The notes below the pieces were generated by a model. It did no database searches. It worked only from the letters and a program-made list of their open reading frames with translations, and was not told where the DNA came from. A stretch of DNA of 64,000 nt, taken from the NCBI GenBank assembly GCA_964504305.1, contig CAZDEB010000004.1, positions 62,001-126,000 of the forward strand, read 5' to 3'. The position numbers and the translations under genes are program-made. This document shows positions 42,693-50,321 of the stretch, in pieces (position 1 is the stretch's first letter; the number at the start of each line of letters is the position of its first letter). Source of the stretch: UBA11606 sp964504305. GTDB taxonomy: Bacteria; Actinomycetota; Acidimicrobiia; Acidimicrobiales; Aldehydirespiratoraceae.

Positions 42693-44408
42693 ATGAAGAA
42701 GGTGCTCGGGCGTCGATTGACGCGAGAACAGAACTTCACGACCCGGATGCGCCGCGGCATCAGAGCGGGGTTCGCGGTTGTACTGATAATCGCCGTTGCC
42801 GTAGCGATCTTGGTCGAGTCGGTGGCCGCCGATGCTGACTCCGATCTCGCTGCGCTCGAGGTGGTCGAAGAGCAGCGCTTCGCTTTGATGGAGCTAAGAG
42901 CTGATCTGTCTGAGCTTGTCGATGTAACCGATCCCAGAGATGCTGCCGAACATCGTTTGGCGGTGGGTGTTTTGATGCACGACATCAACGCGCGTCAGGT
43001 TGACCTGTTGATCGTTGCGCCCTCCGCGGGGAGTATTCGCATCGATTTCTTAGCGAACCCCGTGAGCTTGACCGAGATGGTTCATACAACCCTCGACTCT
43101 GCTCAAACCGTGATCGACCGGGTCTCGTCGGATCCGTCCTCGGCTGGCGTTGGTATTGCTTTGCAACAAGCTCGACACAATCTCGAGTTGCTTCAACCGG
43201 CTTTTCAGACAATGGAACTCGAGCACACAACTGACCTCGCCGCGGCGGCTTCGAAGTTGCGCTTTGCGGGCCGCATCATCGTTGTCGTCGCGCTACTTGC
43301 TGCTGTTGTACGTCTGTTTGTGCTCGGTCGGCCGCTTCTCAATCAGCTTTTGCGGATCGAGAAGGAACACGAGGAGTCGCGCCAGCAGCACCAACAAGAG
43401 GGCGTGCGACGTGATCTTGCCTCTCGGCTGGCCGAGGGCCTCGAGACCGCCGAGAGCGAAGCTGGGGTGTGTCAGGTTGTTGAACGAGCTCTTGGTCAAG
43501 TCGCCCATGACCATCCCGCCGAATTGCTGCTGGCCGACTCGTCCAAGGCTCGACTTTCTGCCGCGGCCACGAACACCAACGCCCCGGCCCCGGGCTGTGG
43601 CGTTCAGTCGCCGTGGTCGTGTCCGGCGGTTCGACGGGCCGTAACGATGCACTACCCGGATTCGGATTCGGTTAGGGCGTGCCCTCACCTCGCTGATCGT
43701 CAGGACCGTGCTCGAGGGGCCGTCTGCGTCCCGGTGTCTTTCATGGGCGACGCTATGGGAGTCTTGCACGTGACTGGTGAGGCCGGCTGGGAACCCACCG
43801 CGCTTGAGGTCGAGAGGTTGGAGATCCTGGCCGGAAACGCCGCCGTTAGGTTGGGTTCTATCCGGTCCTTCATGAAGGCCGAGATCCAGGCATCGACCGA
43901 CGCGTTGACCGGTCTCGCCAACCGGCGAGCGACCGAGGACTTTGTTGGCGATGCGCTCGGCTCGGGTGGTTGTGGGTCGGTGGCCATCGCCGATCTTGAC
44001 CATTTCAAGCGCTTGAACGACAGCCTTGGCCACGAGGCGGGGGACCGGGCGTTGCGAATGTTTGCCGATGTTGTTCGTGACTCCCTTCGAGACAACGACT
44101 GGTCAGGTCGCTGGGGTGGCGAAGAATTTGTGATCTATCTGCCGGAGTTGTCGGCTCGCGAATCGGTGGCGGTACTCGATCGCGTCCGCGAGAACCTCGC
44201 CTCTGTGTGTGCGCGAGCCGAGATACCCGAAGTCACTGTTTCGATCGGCGTGGTCGACACCAACGCGTCTCGTTCGCTCGAGGAGTTGGTGGCGATGGCT
44301 GACGATTGCCTGTATTTCGCGAAGGAGAACGGCCGCGACCAAGTAGTCGTCGGCCCAGTTCCGATCGCATCTGAATCCGATCCAACCAGCCCGAAGGTCC
44401 GCTCATGA
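42693..44408 (+). CDS. GGDEF diguanylate cyclase receptor 1 with four-Cys GAF-like domain
   Basis: Makes c-di-GMP from GTP. The 571-residue product has a membrane helix (about 24-46), an extracytoplasmic helical sensor (47-190), a second helix (192-214), a coiled linker, a GAF-like domain (about 240-395) with Cys 302, 310, 330 and 345, and a GGDEF domain (about 403-555). The active site is RWGGEEF with DLDHFK and GHEAGD intact. RDND at 466-469, five residues before GGEEF, is the product-inhibition I-site. First of three overlapping genes of the same design between tsaD and groES. Confidence 0.92.
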   Translation: MKKVLGRRLTREQNFTTRMRRGIRAGFAVVLIIAVAVAILVESVAADADSDLAALEVVEEQRFALMELRADLSELVDVTDPRDAAEHRLAVGVLMHDINARQVDLLIVAPSAGSIRIDFLANPVSLTEMVHTTLDSAQTVIDRVSSDPSSAGVGIALQQARHNLELLQPAFQTMELEHTTDLAAAASKLRFAGRIIVVVALLAAVVRLFVLGRPLLNQLLRIEKEHEESRQQHQQEGVRRDLASRLAEGLETAESEAGVCQVVERALGQVAHDHPAELLLADSSKARLSAAATNTNAPAPGCGVQSPWSCPAVRRAVTMHYPDSDSVRACPHLADRQDRARGAVCVPVSFMGDAMGVLHVTGEAGWEPTALEVERLEILAGNAAVRLGSIRSFMKAEIQASTDALTGLANRRATEDFVGDALGSGGCGSVAIADLDHFKRLNDSLGHEAGDRALRMFADVVRDSLRDNDWSGRWGGEEFVIYLPELSARESVAVLDRVRENLASVCARAEIPEVTVSIGVVDTNASRSLEELVAMADDCLYFAKENGRDQVVVGPVPIASESDPTSPKVRS

Positions 44409-46120
44409 AGAGCCTCCGCCGTTCTCGTACCATCCCCCTGCACGTTCGTTTCGCGCGCGGCTATCAAATCGGGTTCATTATCGCCATCTTGGCCGCCGCG
44501 ACAGTGTGGGTAACGACCCAATCTGGGATGGACGAGGTCGAAGCGCGGACCAATTCTGCACGCGATGCCGCCGAACTCGTAGAAGATGTACGTCAGTCGG
44601 CCAACTTGTTGGACGAAATTTCTGATTCGCCCATGTCGCTGTCGGTAAGGTCCGACTTGACCCGAAAGATCAATGAGACGGCGGCGAGTTGGCGGTCGGT
44701 TTCGACCGCCAACGATATGCCTGACGCGGTCATGGTGCAGGTCTCGGGTCGGCGCGGGCTCGAGGGCGAGTTTGACATCTTTTTGAATCAGGCCGCAGCC
44801 TTGGCCGCCATCGGCAATGAAGGGCGTGACGCATTATCGACCACGGATTCGGTGACCGCCGCGACTCTCGAGTCCAAGGCCGATGACCTCGCCGACCGGG
44901 TTGGGTTGGTTCTGGCGGTCTACAACGCTGAGACCGATGCCGCTTCGGCCGGTATCCGTGCGACCACGACGACGGCGACGCTTGTGTCGCTCGCGATGGT
45001 TGCCGCATTGATCGCCATATTGCTACGGCCGTTACGCCGGTTGATGGAGAGGGACAGCCGGGCTCTAAGCGCCGCACATCAACAGCATCGTGACGAGTCG
45101 GACCGTCGAGATCTGGCCAGCCACTTGGCCGATGGACTCGAAGCAGCGGAATCCGAAGACGAGACCCATCGGGTGGTCGAGCGGGTGTTTCTGCGGCTGT
45201 TGCCAAATACCGCCGTCGAGCTCTTACTTGCCGATTCGGCCAAAGGCGCGGTGAGTCGGGCGGTGACTCACCCGACGGCCGGTGGGCCCGGTTGTGACGT
45301 TGACTCGCCGTGGTCCTGCCCGGCTGTGCGTCGCGGCCGCACCATGGTCTATGAGGACTCTGAGTCGATCAATGCGTGCCCCCATTTGAGTAACCGGCCC
45401 GGCGGAGCGTGCTCGGCGACCTGCGTCCCGCTGTCGTTCATGGGCGACTCAATGGGCGTGGTCCACACGGCTGGACCGGTCGGTCAGGTTATGGAACCAG
45501 CTGCGGTTGATTTGCTGGGCTCGATCGCATCTCAGGTTGCGGTTCGGATTGGGACTATTCGTTCGTTCAAGCAGGTTGAGCTACGGGCATCTACCGATCC
45601 GTTGACCGGGCTTCCGAACCGTCGGGCTACCGAGGAGCAGCTGCGACGGTTGGTCAACGATACCGAAACGGGAGCGGTCGTGATGGCCGACCTTGATCGC
45701 TTCAAGCAGTTGAACGACAAGTACGGCCACGAGGCCGGCGACCGTGCTCTTCGCCTGTTTGCCGATTCGGTACGCCAGGCCTTGCGCGATCAGGACTGGA
45801 TAGGTCGCTGGGGCGGCGAAGAGTTTGTTCTTGCCTTGCCCGCCATGACCGCGCCGATGGCCAAGGAAGCTCTGGACCGGGTCCGAGAGCACCTGGCCGA
45901 TGCCTGTTTACGGGCCGAAGCGCCAACCGTCACCGTATCGATGGGGGTTGTTGACTCGACCGCGGCGGTTGCCTGCGACGAACTGATACGCCTTGCCGAT
46001 GAAGCCCTCCTGGCGGCCAAGACCCAAGGTCGCGACCGGGTTGTGGTTGGGCCGGTGGTTGTGACAGAGATGGTTGGTTTCTCCGAGGAAACAACCGACA
46101 AGTCTGCCGAGACGGCTTGA
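44405..46120 (+). CDS. GGDEF diguanylate cyclase receptor 2 with four-Cys GAF-like domain
   Basis: The 571-residue paralogue of the previous gene, overlapping it by 4 bases (ATGA). Two membrane helices (about 21-38 and 190-208), an extracytoplasmic helical domain, a GAF-like domain with Cys 297, 305, 325 and 340 (plus an extra Cys 336) and a GGDEF domain with RWGGEEF and DLDRFK. The I-site is RDQD at 461-464. Active-site residues are all present, so an active, product-inhibited enzyme is predicted. The sensor region is poorly conserved against its neighbours, which suggests different signals. Confidence 0.92.
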   Translation: MKSLRRSRTIPLHVRFARGYQIGFIIAILAAATVWVTTQSGMDEVEARTNSARDAAELVEDVRQSANLLDEISDSPMSLSVRSDLTRKINETAASWRSVSTANDMPDAVMVQVSGRRGLEGEFDIFLNQAAALAAIGNEGRDALSTTDSVTAATLESKADDLADRVGLVLAVYNAETDAASAGIRATTTTATLVSLAMVAALIAILLRPLRRLMERDSRALSAAHQQHRDESDRRDLASHLADGLEAAESEDETHRVVERVFLRLLPNTAVELLLADSAKGAVSRAVTHPTAGGPGCDVDSPWSCPAVRRGRTMVYEDSESINACPHLSNRPGGACSATCVPLSFMGDSMGVVHTAGPVGQVMEPAAVDLLGSIASQVAVRIGTIRSFKQVELRASTDPLTGLPNRRATEEQLRRLVNDTETGAVVMADLDRFKQLNDKYGHEAGDRALRLFADSVRQALRDQDWIGRWGGEEFVLALPAMTAPMAKEALDRVREHLADACLRAEAPTVTVSMGVVDSTAAVACDELIRLADEALLAAKTQGRDRVVVGPVVVTEMVGFSEETTDKSAETA

Positions 46121-47742
46121 ACGTGTCGTCGCCTCTTGCCTTGCGGTCGCGGTGGGCCAAGACCACCCGGTACCAGCGGCTGAACTTTGCCGTCGTGGGC
46201 TGTTTGGTGGTGATGTTTGCTCTAGTCGTCGCGCTCGTGGCGACCGTGCGGATTGTCGATCGCCGTGCTGGCGAATTGCTGGCCGAAGCTCAACATTTGA
46301 CGGCGACGGCGGCGGACGCGCGTGACGCATCGACGGCCTTGCTGACTTGGCAGGGCGGTTCCAACGACGCCCGTGTTGCCCTTGCCAATGCCCGTGACAT
46401 GATGAATTCGCACCTCGCTGAAGTGGACACCTTTGCATCTCCTGATGAGCGTCAGGAATTGCAACGTCTCAATGATCAACTAGCAAAGCTGGTAGACGCT
46501 TCGGCCGGGGTCGCGATTTCGTCGACTACCGAAGCGGCAAGGCTCAGCGCCGACTACGAGGTTCTCGCTCAACAGTTTGCCAACCGCGGCCAAGACGTGT
46601 CCGAGCGGGCCCTCGGTGACCTTGACGGATGGTTCTATGGGATACAACTTGTGGCGGCGGTCGCGGCGGCGGTGTTCTTGATGATCGTCTTGTCGGTGAT
46701 TTTGCCGCTCAGTCGGTCGATCGAGCGTTCGCTGAGCAAACTGCAGGACTGGCGTGATCGTTCGGCTCGCGAGAGTGCGCGGCGTTTGTTGAACAGCCAG
46801 GTTTCCGATGGTCTTGATGTCGCTGACGAAGAGGGAAAGGCTCGCGCCGTCCTCGAGAGAGCGCTCAGAGTTGCTGCCCCGGACTTGCGGGCCGAACTCT
46901 TACTGGCCGATTCCTCGAAAGCTCACCTGCGGGTTGCGGTCGAGCATCCTGATCACGGCCGGGCCGGATGTGGTGTTGTTTCGCCGTGGTCGTGTCCAGC
47001 GGTGCGCAGGGGTACGACCATGGTCTTCGAGGACTGGTCTTCGATTCGGACCTGTCCTCACCTCGCTCGCCACGAAGACCCCTGCTCGGCGGTATGTAGC
47101 CCGCTGACCTTCATGGGCGAACCAATGGGTGTACTGCACACAACCGGGAAGGTCGGGGAACCTCCGAGTCAAGAAGTCGTCGAGGACCTGTCGATGATCG
47201 CCGCCGAGAGCGCAACTCGTCTGGGAACGCTTCGAGCGTTCGCTCGAGCGGAGTTGCAGGCCTCCACTGACGTGTTGACAGGCCTGCCGAATCGTCGATC
47301 GACTGAAGACTGCATCCGCCATGCCATCGACTCGGTTTCGGGTGGGGCGATTGGATTGTTCGAAATCGAAGGCCTCATTGATCTCAATGACCGGTTGGGC
47401 AAAACAACTGGCGACAGGGCGATCAAGGTTGTGGCCGAGTCGCTCCAGTTCTCGAATCGCGACGCTGATTTTATTGGCCGCTGGGCTGGTGCGGAGTTTG
47501 TAGCTGTCTTGGCGGATAAAGCCTCAAATGAGGCGCGGTCGGTTATCGATCGCATCCGGCATGAACTCGAAGAATCGTTGGCGGCCGCCGACATATCGGG
47601 GTTGGTGGTCTGGGCCGGAATCGCCGACACCAGACACGAGAATACGGTGCGAAGTCTTTTGCAGTCGGCCAGCGACCAGATCATGGCCGCCAGGAGTGGT
47701 TTGGAGCATCACGTCGTGAGTTCGGCTTCGACACCTGAGTAG
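46117..47742 (+). CDS. Degenerate GGDEF receptor 3 with four-Cys GAF-like domain
   Basis: The 541-residue paralogue, overlapping gene 2 by 4 bases if TTG 46117 is the start (TTGA); GTG 46123 is the alternative. Two membrane helices (about 22-44 and 175-197), GAF-like domain with Cys 285, 293, 313 and 327 (extra Cys 323). The GGDEF site reads AGAEF, the metal Asp region is EIEGLID instead of DLDHFK, and GHEAGD is GKTTGD, so catalysis is unlikely. RDAD at 448-451 keeps the I-site. Probable role: c-di-GMP binding or regulation of the partner cyclases. Its frame is intact, not a pseudogene. Confidence 0.9.
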   Translation: MNVSSPLALRSRWAKTTRYQRLNFAVVGCLVVMFALVVALVATVRIVDRRAGELLAEAQHLTATAADARDASTALLTWQGGSNDARVALANARDMMNSHLAEVDTFASPDERQELQRLNDQLAKLVDASAGVAISSTTEAARLSADYEVLAQQFANRGQDVSERALGDLDGWFYGIQLVAAVAAAVFLMIVLSVILPLSRSIERSLSKLQDWRDRSARESARRLLNSQVSDGLDVADEEGKARAVLERALRVAAPDLRAELLLADSSKAHLRVAVEHPDHGRAGCGVVSPWSCPAVRRGTTMVFEDWSSIRTCPHLARHEDPCSAVCSPLTFMGEPMGVLHTTGKVGEPPSQEVVEDLSMIAAESATRLGTLRAFARAELQASTDVLTGLPNRRSTEDCIRHAIDSVSGGAIGLFEIEGLIDLNDRLGKTTGDRAIKVVAESLQFSNRDADFIGRWAGAEFVAVLADKASNEARSVIDRIRHELEESLAAADISGLVVWAGIADTRHENTVRSLLQSASDQIMAARSGLEHHVVSSASTPE

Positions 47743-47760
47743 TTCGCCCGCGATTCGGGG

Positions 47761-47789
47761 TTGTCCCTCAGCGGTGCTGGTTCTATCGT
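47761..47789 (+). promoter_or_regulatory. Candidate groESL promoter
   Basis: TTGTCC at 47761-47766 and TATCGT at 47784-47789 are spaced by 17 bases, a fair housekeeping promoter, and lie just before the CIRCE operator. Confidence 0.55.
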
Positions 47790-47815
47790 TAGCACTCGGC
47801 ACATCAGAGTGCTAA
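47789..47815 (+). promoter_or_regulatory. CIRCE operator of groESL
   Basis: Perfect TTAGCACTC, 9-base spacer, GAGTGCTAA. This is the binding site of the repressor HrcA, so groES-groEL are probably controlled by heat and chaperonin supply. It overlaps the promoter -10 end. Confidence 0.95.
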
Positions 47816-47838
47816 CGAACACGATCTCGGAGGATCGA

Positions 47839-48126
47839 ATGAATCTGCAGCCACTTGAGGATCGCATCGTGGTCCGCTCCAGCGAAGCGGAATCCACCAC
47901 CGCCAGCGGCCTCGTCATTCCAGACAGCGCCCAAGAAAAGCCTCAGCAAGGTGAAGTCCTAGCGGTGGGTCCCGGCCGTCGTTCCGACGCTGGCGACCTC
48001 ATCCCTGTCGATGTCGCCGTTGGCGACGTTGTCGTCTACAGCAAGTACGGCGGCACCGAAATCACCAGCGAAGGCGAGGATCTTCTCATCCTCAACGCAC
48101 GCGACGTGCTTGCCAAGGTCGGCTGA
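47839..48126 (+). CDS. groES: Co-chaperonin GroES
   Basis: The 95-residue lid of the chaperonin. It has LQPLEDRIVVR, the mobile loop with TASGLVIPDSAQEKPQQGEVLAVGPG-type residues and VVYSKYGGTEI. ATG 47839 follows GGAGG. Residues upstream in the open frame overlap CIRCE and were rejected. Confidence 0.97.
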   Translation: MNLQPLEDRIVVRSSEAESTTASGLVIPDSAQEKPQQGEVLAVGPGRRSDAGDLIPVDVAVGDVVVYSKYGGTEITSEGEDLLILNARDVLAKVG

Positions 48127-48137
48127 GGTAAAGACCA

Positions 48138-49784
48138 ATGGCAAAAATCCTCAAATTCAACGAAGAGGCCCGTCGTGGCCTCGAGGCCGGCGTAAACAAG
48201 CTGGCCGACGCCGTCAAGGTCACCCTTGGGCCAAAGGGCCGCAACGTCGTTCTCGACAAGAAGTTCGGTGCTCCCACCATCACCAACGACGGTGTGTCGA
48301 TCGCTCGCGAAATCGAACTCGACGATCAGTTCGAGAACATGGGTGCTCAGCTGGTCAAAGAAGTAGCGACCAAGACCAACGACGTAGCCGGTGACGGCAC
48401 CACCACTGCCACCGTCTTGGCTCAGGCCCTCGTACGCGAGGGTTTGCGCAACGTTGCGGCTGGCGCCAACCCCATGGGCCTCAAGAAGGGCATGGAGAAG
48501 GCCGTGGCGGCCGCGGTCGACAACCTGGCCAGCCAAGCTGTGCAGGTCGACGACAGCAAGGACAAAATCGCTCAGGTTGCGTCGATTTCTGCCGCTGACA
48601 CCTCGATTGGCGGCGTCATCGCCGAAGCAATCGACAAGGTCGGCAAGGACGGCGTGGTTACGGTTGAAGAGTCCAACACTTTCGGTATGGATCTCGATTT
48701 CGTCGAGGGCATGCAGTTCGACAAGGGCTACTTGTCGCCGTACTTCGTGACCGATGCCGAGCGCCAAGAAGCGGTTCTCGACGACCCCTACATCCTGCTC
48801 AACCAGGGCAAGATCACCAACGTCCAGGAACTTCTCCCGGTCCTCGAAAAGGTCATGCAGTCGGGCAAGCCCTTGTTGATCATTGCCGAAGATATCGAAG
48901 GCGAAGCTCTTGCGACTCTTGTGGTCAACAAGATCCGTGGCACCTTCAACTCCGTTTCGGTCAAGGCCCCCGGCTTTGGCGAACGCCGCAAGGCAATGTT
49001 GCAGGACATGGCGATCCTCACCGGTGGCCAGGTCATCTCTGAAGAGGTCGGCCTCAAGCTCGACACCGCCGACATGAGTCTTCTTGGTTCGGCCCGCAAG
49101 GTTGTTGTCACCAAGGACGAGACCACCATTGTCGAGGGTGCCGGCACCAGCGCCGACGTCGAAGGACGGGTTTCGCAGATCAAGGCCGAGATCGAAAACA
49201 CCGACTCGGACTGGGACCGCGAAAAGCTCCAAGAGCGTCTGGCCAAGCTGGCCGGCGGCGTGGCTGTCGTCCAGGTGGGCGCGGCGACCGAAGTCGAGCT
49301 CAAGGAAAAGAAGCACCGCATCGAAGACGCCCTTTCGGCGACTCGTGCTGCCATCGAGGAGGGCATCGTTGCCGGCGGCGGCACCGCGCTGTTGCGTTCA
49401 CGGGCCGCCATCGACGCGGTGGTCGACTCGCTGGACGGCGACGAGGCCACCGGCGCTCGGATCATTGCTTCGGCGCTTGAGGCTCCTACCAAGCTCATCG
49501 CCGCCAATGGCGGCCACGAGGGCGCGGTCATTGTTGAGCGGGTCGAGGGGGCTTCTGGCGCCACCGGCTTCAACGCCGCCACGGGCGAGATGGTCGACCT
49601 CATCGAGGCCGGCGTCATCGACCCCGTCAAGGTCACCCGCGCCGCGTTGCAAAACGCGGCCTCGATCGCCAGCTTGCTCCTCACCACCGAGGCGCTGGTT
49701 GCCGACAAGCCCGAGGAAACCCCGGCCATGCCAATGGGCGGCGGGGACCCAATGGGCGGTATGGGTGGCATGGGAATGATGTAG
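48138..49784 (+). CDS. groEL: Chaperonin GroEL
   Basis: Folding chamber ATPase. The 548-residue product has KFNEEARRGLEAGVNKLADAV, the ATP loop DVAGDGTTTATVLAQ, the hinge GIVAGGGTALLR and the glycine-methionine tail. The operon groES-groEL is complete; a second groEL, common in actinobacteria, may exist elsewhere. Confidence 0.98.
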   Translation: MAKILKFNEEARRGLEAGVNKLADAVKVTLGPKGRNVVLDKKFGAPTITNDGVSIAREIELDDQFENMGAQLVKEVATKTNDVAGDGTTTATVLAQALVREGLRNVAAGANPMGLKKGMEKAVAAAVDNLASQAVQVDDSKDKIAQVASISAADTSIGGVIAEAIDKVGKDGVVTVEESNTFGMDLDFVEGMQFDKGYLSPYFVTDAERQEAVLDDPYILLNQGKITNVQELLPVLEKVMQSGKPLLIIAEDIEGEALATLVVNKIRGTFNSVSVKAPGFGERRKAMLQDMAILTGGQVISEEVGLKLDTADMSLLGSARKVVVTKDETTIVEGAGTSADVEGRVSQIKAEIENTDSDWDREKLQERLAKLAGGVAVVQVGAATEVELKEKKHRIEDALSATRAAIEEGIVAGGGTALLRSRAAIDAVVDSLDGDEATGARIIASALEAPTKLIAANGGHEGAVIVERVEGASGATGFNAATGEMVDLIEAGVIDPVKVTRAALQNAASIASLLLTTEALVADKPEETPAMPMGGGDPMGGMGGMGMM

Positions 49785-49814
49785 CCCTTCGGCTACCACT
49801 CCCAAAAATTGTGC

Positions 49815-49842
49815 AACGACCCGGGCTTGGGCCCGGGTCGTT
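49815..49842 (+). terminator. Terminator after groEL
   Basis: A perfect 12-bp stem pairs 49815-49826 (AACGACCCGGGC) with 49831-49842 around TTGG. It lies 30 bases after the groEL stop. Confidence 0.8.
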
Positions 49843-49867
49843 TCGCGTCCGGGGTTACGCTCGGTCG

Positions 49868-50290
49868 ATGAAGACCGGGAGACATCTGCACCGAGCTGCG
49901 GTCGCGGCCGCGGCGGGTGCGGTGGGCCTGCTTTTTGCTCCGTGGGGGCGTTCGGGCGAGGTGGGTCGATCGAGCATCCAGTTATTACGTTCGGCGACCG
50001 TTCTCGACGTGCTGAGCGACATGGAGCGCATTGCGTTGTTGTTGCTGTGGCTGGCGGTCATTGTCGCGGTAGCCGGCGCGTTGGTGGCATCTTCGTGGGG
50101 GCGACCCCGATTGGTTGCCGGTCTGCTGATCCCGCTCGGACCGACGCTGGTATTTGCCGCCTTGGTTGTAAACCGGTCGCCGTTAAACGTTGAGTGGGGA
50201 GCCGGTGCAAGCGCAACGTTGGGCCTGACGGCGTCCGCGCTTGCTGGTCTGATATTCATAAGCAGTGCATCTGGCGGAGGACGATCATGA
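49868..50290 (+). CDS. Small membrane protein of unknown function
   Basis: The 140-residue product has a short basic start and about four hydrophobic segments. I do not recognise a family. ATG 49868 was chosen because upstream codons fall in the terminator. It precedes a membrane-anchored protein by 31 bases and may be co-expressed with it. Confidence 0.65.
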   Translation: MKTGRHLHRAAVAAAAGAVGLLFAPWGRSGEVGRSSIQLLRSATVLDVLSDMERIALLLLWLAVIVAVAGALVASSWGRPRLVAGLLIPLGPTLVFAALVVNRSPLNVEWGAGASATLGLTASALAGLIFISSASGGGRS

Positions 50291-50321
50291 CAACTAACCC
50301 CCGAAGCAATGGCAGCCACCG

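Noticed and set aside
48788..49771. 327-codon minus frame in groEL
   Set aside because: Ser/Pro/Ala-rich mirror of groEL, seen in most high-GC groEL genes.
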